Under the pieces are notes generated by a model, which saw nothing but the letters and a program-made list of their open reading frames with translations, did no database searches and was not told the origin of the DNA. From positions 531,255-595,254 of the forward strand of contig PTFA01000193.1 of the NCBI GenBank assembly GCA_003342895.1: a stretch of 64,000 bases of DNA, read 5' to 3'. Source of the DNA: Casuarius casuarius. Its lineage: Eukaryota > Chordata > Aves > Casuariiformes > Casuariidae. This document shows, piece by piece, positions 35,458 to 47,385 of the stretch (its first letter is position 1; each line of letters opens with the position of its first letter). The position numbers were made by a program, and so were the translations under genes.

Positions 35458-37303
35458 GTCCAGTTCCATACAGCCTGCTGATACGCCAGCCCCTCGGTTC
35501 ATATCCAGTCTCCAACCCAAACATGCTGCATCCCCTGGTAGTCCAGCCCTGGCATTCCCACACGTCCTGCCCTGATAAAGTCATTTGCTCCCTGGCTTTG
35601 AGTCCCCTCTTTGCACTCTTAAAATTTCAGGCTTCCGTACACCTACTGCAGTGATTATACACTGACAGCACGGCCGGGTAAAGACGAGTGACAGAGATCT
35701 CAGAGCCCACATGCACTGCCCTGCCTTTACTCTCTGGCCCAGATTTTTACATGCCGTAGCCAGAGCAGGGATTTCTCTGGGACGGCGAAGAGGCATCACT
35801 ACAGTATTTTCTCTTCCCTCTCGCAGATGACAACAGCAGTCTACCCTCCTCCAGCAGCAATATAACAAAGAAATAACCTAGCCAACATTACACTCCCAAT
35901 CCTCCTTTGCCTCATTTCAAATCTTTGCTGAAGCACAAGGGAAGGTCTGTTTCTTTAGAAAACATATTAAATACACGTGAACCTTGGTACATCCCATGTG
36001 GAACCCCAGGGGAGAGGCAGAAATGTTTCTCCGTCATCTTTCAAAGAGAAAACAGGGTAATAGCTCCTAGTAAAACCAGAAGCACAGAAACAATATATAG
36101 CCAATAAACTACATTTGGACTACTCTGCTAATCCGTGAGTAAGAGTTAGCAGGCAAGAAGTCTGTAGGGGTCTCTTGGGCTGTCTTGTGTGCTTTGCTGT
36201 TATAACAGTCAGATCTCAGGCTTCAGTTTAACAGCTGCACTGTGAGGCTTTAACATACACCTATAAACCAGTTTCTTTCTGCTCTTCATTCACGGATAGG
36301 ATGTCCCTCTTTACAGCATGCTGTGCAGTCTCTGTCACCCGAAGTTCTCAGAAGTTGAGAGGAAAAACAGCATCTTGGTCCTTTGCAAACGCTTTGGTAA
36401 CCTGCCAGCAAACAGGCTGGGCTCTCACAGTGAGCAGCGTGTTCCCGCCAGAGGTTATTAGCTCTGCAGTCCTCAGCTGCTGCTGAAAAAGTACTCTTTA
36501 GTTTGGAGCCAGGGATTCCAGGTTCACGTGGCTCTGGGCACAGGTGGCAAGCACAGGATAGAAACACCCCTACCCACTGAACAGCAATCAAATGATGGTG
36601 ATTTCTGGCAATGCTGGAACCAAGTCCTCTCCTCTAGTCATCCTCCTGGATCAGCAAGCTGCTGGATGGCTCTTTCTTTAGTCAGGGGACTCTTCTTCTC
36701 TTTTAAACTGCAACATGTGCACAGGAACTTAGGATGGGGAGGCACGAGACAGGGCACGAACATGCTCTTGGGAGGGATTCACCAAAGCTTTTATTGAGAA
36801 TGAGTTCTGGGAGGCAACCACCGGAGAGAAGGACGTTATCTCCTGAGATCTGCTACACATAGGACGCAAGGCAGCCTTCAGGAGGTAAATGCTCTTTCTC
36901 CCTCTTTCACAATGTATAAAAATAGCCCCAAATCCTGCCTTGTCACACCAACAATTTCCTCTGGCATGTTGCTAAATTAAAATGAAGTTACATTTATGGT
37001 AAGGTGCTGGAAATAGTTTGTCCACGCTGCAAACTTGGACTTGACAAGCATAGCATACAGGCCAAGCACAGAGCTCTCCTGCGAACTGGGATGGGAAAAC
37101 TGCTTGGAGCTTTCCCCTCTAAGACTAAGCACAAAGTTTTCCATTTGGGAAGTACCTTGGGCCTCCACTTTGTAAAAGGTTAATTCTAAACTGGCAGTGG
37201 GAAGTAAACTCTTGAGAACTACCTGAATTTCCTATGATGACTTAGTTCAAAACAGGTCTGAATTCATACCAAAGAGAGAAAGAAAATTATTCCTTTAAAA
37301 ACA

Positions 37304-37326
37304 GATTCTGGATTCTGGATTTCTGG
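37304..37326. repeat. 7-bp tandem repeat
   Basis: Three near-perfect units of GATTCTG (the third GATTTCTGG). A minor slippage product. Confidence 0.75.
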
Positions 37327-38890
37327 TTTCTTTCACCTTTCCTTGCCACTCTGTATGGAGAAGGGGAAAAAAAAAAGGCACTGCATGTCCAAAGGGGCTT
37401 TAATAGGATGGTCTGTCCTGGCTAATATACACTGGAAAAGGGAGATTCCTGATTGTTGATTTGTTTCTTTATCATGGCAACTGAAAAGAAATGTGTCAAT
37501 ACAAACCTGCTATGGTTAGTGGTAATAATGTGATAAAGACCTGACAATCTGGGGAAAATCTCTTTTACCAAGGCAGACTTGAGTGTTTTGTTTCATCCCA
37601 ACAGCATACGCAGAACTTTTATTATGACTATAATTCTGGAGAAAATACTACTATCAGTCAAAGGTGTTGTTTCATGCCAGAAGGCAAATAGATTGTCAAA
37701 GTCTCCCGGCAAATCTTCATGGTTCTGAGTAGCTTGTGTTAAAAAGCAATCTTAGTCCAAGTACAAGTCATAAAGGCCCTGTATGTCTTTGCTTTATTCC
37801 AGTTTTCTCTGATATCACTTGGACATCAGACATTTCCAAGAGCTTCCTGAGCTAAATGCAATCCCTGCTTCACCACTCATAGTTTCCTCTGACTGCATGG
37901 AAATTTCCCCTTCTTAAGGCAGGAAAAGAGCTGGTTCATTGTATCTCAAGATCCTGTGTTTGACTCCAGGAAAGGTACAGGATGGTACAAAGACAGGTCA
38001 GGACAGTGGAGGTTTACTCAAAATCTTGGAGACTCAAAATAAGTTCTACTCTGAAGTAAAAAATGCATCTGAAAGNCATGGCTCAGCCCTGTGACTTTGG
38101 TTTCAAACAAGCATCATACAAAACATGCAGGTGTAAAAGAGTTTTCAAGCTAAATTGAGAGAGGAGAGTTTATTCCTGTCTATTTGGAGATGACATGCGG
38201 CGACAGAAAGGGTGAGATTCACCTAACTTCGGATACCTAACTGTTAAATGTCTACATCTATGTAAGTCATCCTCCACCCCTGCCCTTCTTAGTCTATATA
38301 GAGATGTGGGAGCACCAGACAGCAGTTCAGATGTCTCAAATGTCCATCTTGAGATGGGCTGTGTCACCCCTCGGGCACGATTGTCTCTGTCTGCTAGACA
38401 GAAGCTGAAATGATTGCCTTAGACATCCTCTCAGCATCTGGTTCTAAGGTGACTCCAGCTTGGAGCAACTTGCTCCTGGTCCTACTGGAGGTCAGTGCAA
38501 GAGCCAAGCTTTGACCTATCCCTCCAGCGTACCATGCCTCAAACACGAGAGCATCCTTCCTCTGCAGGCAGGGAGACCAACCCGTTCACTGCTGGGTGTC
38601 TGTGACTCAGCAGCGGGTGAAGTGCCAAACCATCTTAAAGGTCAATGAGTTCCTCTGCCAAGGCTGAAAACAGCAGCTTGGCCCTTTCATCTGTCAGGTC
38701 TGTTTTATATCAGCTGCCAATTGCTGGCATCCCATCCTAAAATAGCTCACTTCACCTCTGTTTCCAGCCTTGCAGCCCATCATGCTGTTCCTGCCCTGTC
38801 ACCTCCTATTCCCCTGTGTCACATCATGGGCTTGGTGTGACATGACAGGCTGAGATGCACTGAGCCAGGGAAGCTGCAATCACGATTCAG

Positions 38891-38907
38891 CAGAGAGAGA
38901 GAGAAAG
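38891..38907. repeat. Short GA dinucleotide repeat
   Basis: About six GA units with a terminal AAAG; a minor microsatellite. Confidence 0.7.
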
Positions 38908-41900
38908 GACAGCATGGGTCAGAACTGCAATTAGACAGACCACGTTTGATCAGCGTTCTAAACCCACAATAAATGTGTTTCCTTTTAGCCTCTGGCAAAG
39001 TGTTTTACAATAGTTTATCTGCGAACCACGCTAGTTTCTTACAACTCCCAAATGCATCTTGTTCTACTCTTGCATTGAACGTTAAAAGTCAAAGAGAACA
39101 GATTCTCCTGGCTAGTCCATGTGGACAGAACTGCAAGGAACATTATCCCTCTCAGTTCTCCAGGATGTCTGCATCACCAGAGAGACTTCAAAAAGGAATA
39201 AACATCTTTGTTCTGTAAAGACTTCTTTTGCGCCTGAATGGAACAACTGAGCAAACTGAACTGCCACTTCAGCATCACAAGAAAAGACCAGGAACAGCAA
39301 AAGCATCCTGGGGTCTTTGCCTATTCCCCTCCATTAGAAGAGAAAGCCAGAGAGTGGGGTAAAGGGTACAAAGAGGTGCAACACTCCCAAACAGATCCAC
39401 CCTCTCCCCAGGGGACTGAGGCACTACCTGGCGGAGGTGGAATCCAGCTGCCTGCTGTTAAGTGCACATCTGCTATCCATCAACACTGCCAAAGTAACCC
39501 TTAGTGGCTGCATACTCTGAAGGCCTTGATGAACCCTGGAGTTTAAGGGTAGCCCCATTTTGCTTTGCATCCCAGCCCTTCTCCTTCTTGCCCTGAGATC
39601 AGAGCTCACTCAGACATGAGGGGCACCAACACACAAGTCCCCTGACAGCCATCCCACACCTCCCTGCTCTTTACTTCTGCTCTTTCTGCAGCTTTCTCTA
39701 TTGCCCATAGGTAGACAGGTCCAGACAGTCCAGCTGGGTCCTGATAATACAGACCTTTTACTATGGCGAGCTTTACTGCAGGCTGAAAGGGACAGAGAGG
39801 GGCAGTTTACATGTCTTAGGCTGATCAAGCAACCTCAAGTTTGACACTAAATAGTGTAGAAAGACCCAAAAGCTATAGGACCTTTCTCCCCTCCCTCCAG
39901 AGATGTGGTTAGCATTCACTGCAGGGTATTATTAATAATTAGTAGTCATGGCAACATCACATGTGGCTAGAAGTCCAACAGCTAGTAAACCTTGCTGCAA
40001 GGAGCTCTAAATTGTTAGACGAGGTTACTGGATGCACTTGTATGGTAACATTTACACCGACGCAGAGAGCTTGAAAGAAAAATGTCTGTCGCTCGCTTTG
40101 CAGACAGACTGCACAAGGATGTTCATGATGCCCACAAGGTAGACACTCAGCTGATGCAAGGAGGCAGATGCCTGAAAGACAGTGATTATATGCCCTTCAA
40201 GTTCCAAAGGAGGAATATATCATGCCCTGAGTTTGGAAATCCCAGATGTAAGGAGAGAAAAGAGTGGAATAACCTGTCTATCTCTAAAGTTTCTGGGAGG
40301 ACAGGTGGCTCTGAATGTTGCTTGAAGACTGGTCCTCTTCTGCTTTATTTTCTCAATATGACTTTTTAAAATATCTTGTCCATAGCAACAGGTCAGATCA
40401 CTGAACTAACAGAGGAATGGGTGCTGCCGTCAGCATGGTGTTTCCTTCACAGTGTGGTCACGGGGAGAGGGAGGGAGCCCCAGCCCCTGCACGGCAAATG
40501 ATACCAGCCTGCAGAGCACAGCCTTCCTCAGGCCAGTGTTACCCAGGACGCAGGCATGTCAGCGTGGGCCAGAACCTAGCTAAGGATGTGACCTCAACCT
40601 TCAGCTTCCCGCCCTGCAAGAGGCTTCCTGTAGGGCAGAGTTCCCCGCCACAAAGCGGCACATAAGGGGCTTCCCCACTTCTCCCATTTCAGCTGCTGGC
40701 TCTGCTCTGTGCCATGGTGTATCGTGGTTGTATCGTGAGCTGTATTCAGCCACAGCAGGGAGAAAAGGGATTTGAAGGTACACAAGTAGTTCATTTCCCT
40801 GCTGTAATGTGGGACTGACAGCACTGCTCTGCTTCACAGCATCGTTGTGGGTACCAGCATTAAAGAGATTAAAGTGATGGAGGCGTTACAAGGGTAGCAG
40901 GTAGGCAGAGACGTTCTCCTTCAAGCCTGTTGCTACTGAAATCCCAGAGTAGAGCTGTGCAGTGATGTCTCCCTTCTCCCAGTGCCTGATTAGAGATTGT
41001 AACCAGGACATGTCTGTGTCTCCTGACACATGTTCTGACAGGCTTTAGCAGGTAGAGAACATCAATCCACTTCTTCAGGTTAACAACTTTGTCTGTTCTA
41101 CCTTATCAGCTACCTTCTACTAGCTTCTCCAATGGATGATAGATCTCTGGACAGCACTTACATCTTAATGAGACTGAGGCTGAACGGGAACATGCAAGTC
41201 ACTGCATGCACTCCGCTGCCCCGGCAGGAACTGTGCCATATCATCCCATTTCTATCAAACCCAACCTTAAACATTTGATTTCCAGACTCGCTCACTCTGG
41301 GCAAAAAGCCATACTCTGCAGTCGATCAGAGGACACTTTGCAATGAGTCATCTCCAACAGACATTAATCTCTGAGCTGTGGCTGCCTATAAACCACAACA
41401 GTCTTGCGCCAAGCCTTGCTGGGTGGAAGGCATTTTGCTAAAGGAGGCCAAGCTCTTTTCTTACAACTCTGAGGGCAACGGACACATCGCTCAACAGCAA
41501 GGTGAGCTCATGGAAGGAATGAGCTGTGTAGACAGCTGGAGTCACCCCAGTCTGGGAAAACTGAGTGACGGTGGGCAGCAAGGAATTTCACAGCTACATA
41601 AGCCGCCTGGCACAGTCCATAAAAGACAGTGAGATACCTCTAAATTCTTCTTTTAATACTTTTGGAGCCCTGTAAATTCAGGCTGTTCTGCTCCTTATAG
41701 CTGCGGTTCCCTGCCCGAGGCAGCTGTTGGCTTATTCCAGATGAGAATCAGGCTGCACGTTAACAGGTCTGTGGTCTGGATGACCAGGGAGGATGGGCTG
41801 AAGGGTAACCCAGGCCCAGAGTGATGGTGACAAAAGGGACAGTGCCTTTATGTTCCCAAGCTGGCACTGGGAAAGCTGAATTAATTAAGCTGTTGGTGAG

Positions 41901-43052
41901 ACAAGTCATGAGGGTAGGAGGAAAAGTGCCCAGAGAAATCCAATGAACTCTGATGGCCTGGTACAGACACAAAGAGCCTTTTAACTCTGTATTAGCTCTC
42001 TCATTTAGTGGTTTGGAGCAATCACTGTTATTAGCTAAGTATTGCTTCTAATTTTGGACTCCGCTTCTTCTCATAAAAAGGCTTTAAAAACATCCTAAGT
42101 GAAACAATTACCTAAAGTAAAAGGCTATTAAATAATAGGGGAGCATTTAAAAAAAGGGAGTTTGATGTTTCGGAATGTCCACAACTGCCGGAGGCTGCCT
42201 GGTAGTCCAGCCTTCCTGAGGACAGTGTCAGCTCCACAAAAGCGGAGGTGCAAATTCTGACTCGGGCTCGTAAAATAAATCTCTGTCCACTCAAACACCT
42301 GTATTTGTCCCCATCACCTTCTTATTTTCTTAACGCAATGCGGGTAGCATGTCCTCTCTGCTTGATAGCTACACCCCAGTTGAATCAGCCCCACAGCCTG
42401 GAAAGGTGAGGGAAGAGCATGCTACTGAGCGGGTCCAGAGAGGGGTGGCGCTTTTTAACCATGGCAAAGTGGGAACAGTTGCTCAGTTGCTGGTCTGTGC
42501 TATGTGCTGGGGAAAGCCAGCAGAGGACCCCAGACCTCCCTGTAATTTGGCTAGACTCCTATACAATAACCTCTTTGTCAGGAAAGATGGATTTCACCCC
42601 AAGGCTCAGGGTAACTTCAACTCTTGCACGGCAAAGCAGGTATTTCTGCATGTGTGCTATTTTTGAGAAAAATGCAGTAAGATTCAGGGTTGCATGGCCC
42701 TTTCTGTACGCTCTCTTGCACAAGTCGTGGCAGAAGAGCTTGTGCAGAGCAGGGCACTGAGGAACAGCTGCCTTGTGGGAAGCCAACTGATGGGGAGAGC
42801 CGGATAGGAAAGTGTTTGAAAGGTCAGCAGAAAAGGAAAATATTTCAGACCTACACTGCTCAAGCAGGGTCGACTACACCGAGTTGCTCAGAGTGTCCCC
42901 CCCCCGCCCATGACTGTGGGCGCGATTGTCATAACAAGGAGGGAGGAGAGTTGAAGCCTGCAGCAGCCAAGAGCTAGAGACTGCAACTCTGCAATTGCGG
43001 GAAGAGAACTGCAACCGGCCTCGCGACTCCACCTCCACCTTCCCCTAAGGGC

Positions 43053-43058
43053 TATAAG
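43053..43058 (+). promoter_or_regulatory. TATA box of the LTR
   Basis: TATAAG preceded by C-rich text and followed by GC-rich sequence, at the position expected for the end of U3. It is the best core-promoter candidate in the window. Confidence 0.5.
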
Positions 43059-43304
43059 CAGGTTGGCCCCGGAGGCCGTCTTTGGCTCTTTGCGGGTGAC
43101 GGCGGGTCTGCCAGCTTGCAGGTCCCCTCAGGACGGGGACGCCCTCCCGCAGTTACCGCCCTGGGACTGAGTGCATGTTGGCCGCTGCGGCAACGCGTGG
43201 GTAAGATCAGTTAGAATTGGAAAATAAGTATTCTAGTTGAACTAAGTTGCTGTTGATAAGAATTGTTGCTTCGTACCATTGTAACTTGTGTAGTAAATTT
43301 AGAT

Positions 43305-43316
43305 CTTTAAAATAAG
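43305..43316 (+). terminator. Poly(A)-type signal in the LTR
   Basis: TTTAAAATAAGC contains AATAAG, a variant of AATAAA, about 250 bp after the TATA box and about 105 bp before the proposed LTR end, a spacing compatible with an R/U5 boundary. The non-canonical hexamer keeps confidence low. Confidence 0.35.
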
Positions 43317-43422
43317 CTGTGGAGTCATGCAGTAAATCTCCTTCTCCCTCTCCTCCTCTCCCTCGCGCCACACGAAACCCACACGGTCCGGGACTGTAAA
43401 GACAGTCGGTTGTCCCGCGACA

Positions 43423-45814
43423 GGTATAATTACCATTTCAGAAAAAATTAAATGTCAATTTGAAGCTGTGCATTATGGCTCTGACAGCTCCCAGGCTCTT
43501 GTGAAATGAGTGTCAAAGAGACGTTGCAAGCAAATACAGAAGCGTTTGTTTTTCCTCTCCTCTGCTGAACAGGAGGCTAAGGGCCAAGTTCAAGCAACGA
43601 GTGGAAAAATCAGCTGTTCAAGGAGGAAGGAATGTCATTACAAAGCAGTTTGTGATTTTCAGAGCAGGGAAGTGTGGAAATAGCTCTTGTATTGCAGGCA
43701 AATGGGAGCTACGGGCCTTGCAGAACAGTTTTGCACGCACACCGAGATGGTTCCCACCGGCAGGAGAAGGGTACCTCATTTGTTCCTTAAAACTCTCACA
43801 CAAACAGCCAAGGTCTAGACTCACAAATGACTCTTTCTTCTTTTTTTCTCCCACCAATCTGATGGGAGTGATAGGTGCTCAGCATTTCCCAGGATGGGAA
43901 TACCATCAGGAGGAGAAGTGTAGGAGTGATTCCGGGAACTATTCAAAGCGGTATCCCTTGCATCTGTTTGCAAGACAAAACTTCTTCTTAAGGCTGAGCT
44001 AAAAGTTTCCCTTTAAACCTTTTCTTTCCAAATGTTTTAGTAAAAATCTAAGGTGCTTTTCTTCTTTTCCCAGAAACTGCCTGCTTTCCATGAACACACA
44101 GACAGTGCAATCACCATCACTGGAGGTTTGGGGGAAGAAGCTAGACAAGCACTGTCACCAATGATGCTGGCAGAGCTGTTTTCGCCCTAGACACAAGCTA
44201 GGACCCTTCTAACCCTAATGCCTATGATTTTTCTTTATTCATTTTTTGTTAAAATAAAACTCTTTGAACTTTTTTTTAAACTAGACAAAACCCAAAATAA
44301 TTTAGGGGGTTGGATTTCCAGCAAAATGTCAAAAAATGTCCATAAGGGGAATCCTTGGGTTTTCCCAACTGGATTTTCTTTCTAGGGAAGAAAGTGCATG
44401 GCTTGAAAAGCAAGCACCTCTGTTTTGCTGCTGGGAGCGCACGGACTTGAGCCTGAACATTTCAGACTGAATCAGTTCCAATAGGTCTAGTACTAGACAG
44501 GACGGAAAATTAGCTTTGCAACACAGAGCAAGCAGAAGTAGTCAATAAATATTTCAGTTATGCATTTGGAAAAAAATTGGATGATGTATTCACATCCTAC
44601 AAGGATAATGAAATACTTCACTTTCCAGTGGCCCTGAGCAATGTTTGATTGTACTGAAAGAATTCAATATAATTAAAGAGGATGTTAAACAACAGCTATT
44701 CAAGTCAAACATTTTAAAATGTGCAGCTCCAGATCACTTATGTGCAGGAGCATTAAGAGAACATTCCAGAGCTGATTAAAATTTTTGAGAAATTGTATAT
44801 GCAGGATATCCAATTCTGGCACAAGGCAGATTTAAATGTGGATTTTCAGTCCCCTCAGGGAGTGTCCTAATCAGCAGATGCTTGGCTCTCCTAGCATGAT
44901 GCTGACTCAGTTTTTCTGCCTGGTCTCTCTCTTCCCTTTTTATATCCCTCTCCTCCTTTCCTCCATCACCAAAACAGATTTCTACAGGACTTGGCTTTGT
45001 CCCAAGCAGAAAAGATATCTGATATCAAAACCAGCCCCTTTTTCCTTCAATGCCCAAGTTCTTGCACCAGGCATCCTATAGGGAAGAGCCAGGGATGCTG
45101 TGGACAGAGGCAGCGCATGTACCCAGTCAAAGGGCAAGGACAGGAGAAAACCTCCACCAGCAGGCCTGGGCTGAGCAGTGTCCTTCCATCTCGTACCAGG
45201 GAGGAGGCACTGGCAGGAAGGGCTGAATGGACACCACCATCTAGGTCCAACAGCTGAACCACGCCGAGAAAGCCAAAGACAGGCTATTTCTGCAGGGAGG
45301 CATGTCCAGATGGGGAAGCATGTGAACCCTGGACCCTTCATACCAGAGACCCTCTGGGTGCACTGTGCCCTACTCATTCTCTCCTTAGGAACTTGTCTTT
45401 TAAAATCTGTACTTCTGCATCTTTCCAGAAAAACATTCGGAAGGCCTCGTAGTGGCTTTCCACCTGCAGCACCATCTCCTGGACCTCCGAGGGTTCACTC
45501 CAGTATGACCATGCTGTTCAGTACCTCTCACAAAAGCCTCACAGTCCTCACATGGTCTAAAAACATTTAGCTCCCCTATTTTAACTCTGTGTTTTTCTTT
45601 GGAGCTGAGAGCTTCCTCCTTCCTTTCCTTCCTGCCTCCCAGCAAGCACTAGCAGCTTTCCACATAACATATCCCCCTCCTACCTCGCATGCTAGCTCCG
45701 TCCTGACAGCACCCATCAAATCTTTGCAGCTTGTCATCTTTCCATCCCCTTAGTCATCCTTTAGACAAACTGCACACACTGAGCGCTCTGAATCCTCATT
45801 CACTTCCTTCTGCA
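43423..45814. other. Non-coding stretch, no gene recognised
   Basis: Unique sequence. Positions 44230-44400 are A/T-run-rich (TTTTTTTTAAAC, AAAATGTCAAAAAATGTCC) and resemble the GAAAA/TTTTC segments at 16.9 and 31.4 kb. Positions 44980-45550 have several overlapping open frames on both strands with no recognisable product. Confidence 0.5.
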
Positions 45815-45912
45815 CCTTCCTCATGTTGCTGCTCTCCTCTGAATTCCCTCCAGATCCTCAACATCTTGCTGAAATTCAGATGCCAGCAGTCTAACACGAG
45901 TCCTCCAATAAC
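45815..45912 (-). mobile_element. CR1 LINE fragment (antisense)
   Basis: Plus-strand text GTTGCTGCTCTCCTCTGAATTCCCTCCAGAT at 45825-45855, CCTCAACATCTTGCTGAA at 45856-45873 and GATGCCAGCAGTCTAACACGAGTCCTCC at 45879-45906 parallels the reverse complement of the old CR1 3' region (TTGCTCTCCTCTGGACTCTCTCCA, then CACATCTTTCTGAA, then GCCCAGAACTGGACACAGTACTCC). Only about 100 bp is readable; flanks may contain more. Confidence 0.5.
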
Positions 45913-46053
45913 CATTAAAATCTGTTTCGGCGCTTTTGCCAACCTCTTGTAATTTGTATCTGCAGCACAATCCCTTCCATGGCTGGCTCACAGTCCCTCC
46001 AGGGTTTGCACATTATCCTGACACCACGCTGTTGTCAAAACATGATCTCACTA
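45913..46053. other. Short non-coding spacer
   Basis: Pyrimidine-rich unique sequence between a CR1 piece and a MIR-like piece; it may include unreadable CR1 sequence. Confidence 0.4.
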
Positions 46054-46120
46054 TCAAGGAAACGGCGAGAATTAACTGCACAGCTAGGAGTCAGACCCAG
46101 TCCAGGACCCCAGCACTGAC
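46054..46120 (-). mobile_element. Possible MIR-like fragment (antisense)
   Basis: CAAGGAAACGGCGAGAATTAACTG at 46055-46078 then CACAGCTAGGAGTCAGACCCAG at 46079-46100 and GGACCCCAGCACTGAC at 46105-46120 resembles the reverse MIR order GAGGAAACTGAGG, TTAAGTG, CACACAGCTAG, CAGAGCTGGGA. Short and eroded. Confidence 0.4.
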
Positions 46121-47299
46121 TTTCCCTTCCCTAGCCCAGGGAAGGCAGTGTCCTCCTAGAAACTACTGAGACAAGTGGTTCTTCCAGACGTTTCTCCAGA
46201 TTAAGGAATATCCTGTCTCTACCCTTCTGCAGAAGTATCAAGTTTGCAGCCGACATCTATCTTTTTGGTCAGGGCAGTGATTGGAGAATGTTGACACAAA
46301 ATACATCAGTTTTAGCGCTACCAGAAGATCTTTTGCCACAAGTCCTTAAATCCCCCAAACACCCATGTTCGCACACTTTTCACTGACACCTCCATCTCTA
46401 AAACCACAACTTTTCCAACAGAAAGCCGACATGTTCTACCAGCCCTAGTGCCGAGAAGGCCAAACTCAATGAGTGCCCAGAGACATTCACAATGTCCTTA
46501 CTCTTCCCTGCTCAAGAGCCGGACTATCACACCTACCCCTCTGTATCCTTGCCCAGACACTCCTGCCCTATAACTGTTCTCCAGAATCTCCACCATCCTA
46601 CCCCACAGAGACCCCCCAGCCCTCTCATGTCTTCTGACCACCTAGGATTTTTGCTTCCTTGGATAACAGTCAATTGCCAGCACGTTTAAATAATCTCTCA
46701 TCTTCTTGAATTCAGCCCCTTAGTAAGTAATTTATTACGTAACTGAAAGACAGTTCAGATGACCTACATGAACTTCATTAGCATAATACGAATAATTCAA
46801 GATCTTTAACAAAAGCAATAGGCCTTAGGAAACACTCATTTTGATTCATAACCAGCTTTGGTCTAGCTGCCACATGGGGTCCCAAGATGACCTTTTTAGG
46901 GGAGCTGTAGCCTGGGGCAGAGCCGTTCCAGCCTTCTTCAGGGAGCTACCCCAAAAGGACAGAAAACTGACTGATGAGGCTAAGATGGCTACGGGGCTCC
47001 CCACGCCTGGACTGCTTGTCAGCCAGCTGCTGAACAGAGGCACTGTGCAGGTGGCACTTCACCATAAAACACGGTGCTCTAACCTACACCCACCCAGGAC
47101 CCAGCTGACGAGCAGCTCAGACATCCCAGCAGAGGAGAAGAAGCAGGCAGGGGCGTTGCTACCGTCTCAGGCTTGAAATAATAATCAGTGAGTGTCCCAA
47201 ATCTCTCAGTTCTCAGTTCCTAAAAGGGAGTCTTTTTTTTGTCTTCCCTCGGGCTAGTCACAGACTGCCTGGATGGGGGACAAAAGATGTAACACTTCT
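46121..47299. other. Non-coding stretch, no gene recognised
   Basis: Cytosine-rich plus strand at 46320-46670, then AT-rich at 46690-46830. The opposing open frames at 46841-47176 (plus) and 46846-47043 (minus) overlap and are unrecognisable. Confidence 0.5.
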
Positions 47300-47385
47300 C
47301 TACAGAGGGGAAAGCAACACTGAGCCCAAAGTCGACAAAGCCTTGTGACTCTTTTGCCCACATCAAGATCAGAGCAGGGGCTTCA
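47300..47385 (-). mobile_element. MIR-like SINE fragment (antisense)
   Basis: TACAGAGGGGAAAGCAACACTGAGCCCAAAG at 47301-47331 followed by CCTTGTGACTCTTTTGCCCACATCAAGATCAGAGCAGGG at 47341-47379 parallels TACAGATGGGGAAACTGAGGCCCAGAG and AAGTGACTTGCCCAAGGTCACACAGCAAGTCAGTGGCAGAG. Diverged but in the correct order. Confidence 0.45.

Larger units (their letters stand above)
33086..42893. other. Non-coding stretch, no gene recognised
   Basis: Long unique stretch. Positions 33085-33290 are an AT-rich block with CAATTGAAATTG and CAATTCAATTC words. Positions 33290-33500 are GC-richer with several frames open on both strands. Positions 38205-38265 carry CACCTAAC/TACCTAAC words (TTAGG-type family, reverse orientation). 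No splice-flanked frame, RNA gene or CR1 piece is recognised. One ambiguous base stands at 38076. Confidence 0.5.
42894..43422 (+). mobile_element. Probable solitary endogenous retrovirus LTR
   Basis: A 529-bp GC- and CpG-rich segment begins TGTC and ends GACA, a retroviral-type 4-bp terminal inverted repeat. Inside, in the expected order, are a U3-like promoter with TATAAG at 43053-43058, a start region about 25-30 bp later, a donor-like GTGGGTAAGATCAG at 43197-43210, an AT-rich segment with TTTAAAATAAGC at 43305-43316 as a poly(A)-type signal, then a U5-like tail with a C/T-rich run at 43337-43370 and a hairpin (GACTGT 43392-43397, AAAG loop, ACAGTC 43402-43407). The following bases do not read as a primer-binding site and no gag/pol-like frame adjoins, so a solo LTR is the simplest reading. 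Flanking bases do not form a target-site duplication (CAGAG before, GGTAT after), so the exact 5' edge is uncertain. The alternative is a cellular CpG-rich promoter with first exon. Family not identified. Confidence 0.6.

Noticed and set aside
42841..43440. ATTTCAG on both sides of the LTR as a target-site duplication
   Set aside because: The 7-bp match (about 42842 and 43434) would force the element to start ACCTAC and end TTACC, not TG...CA; treated as coincidence.
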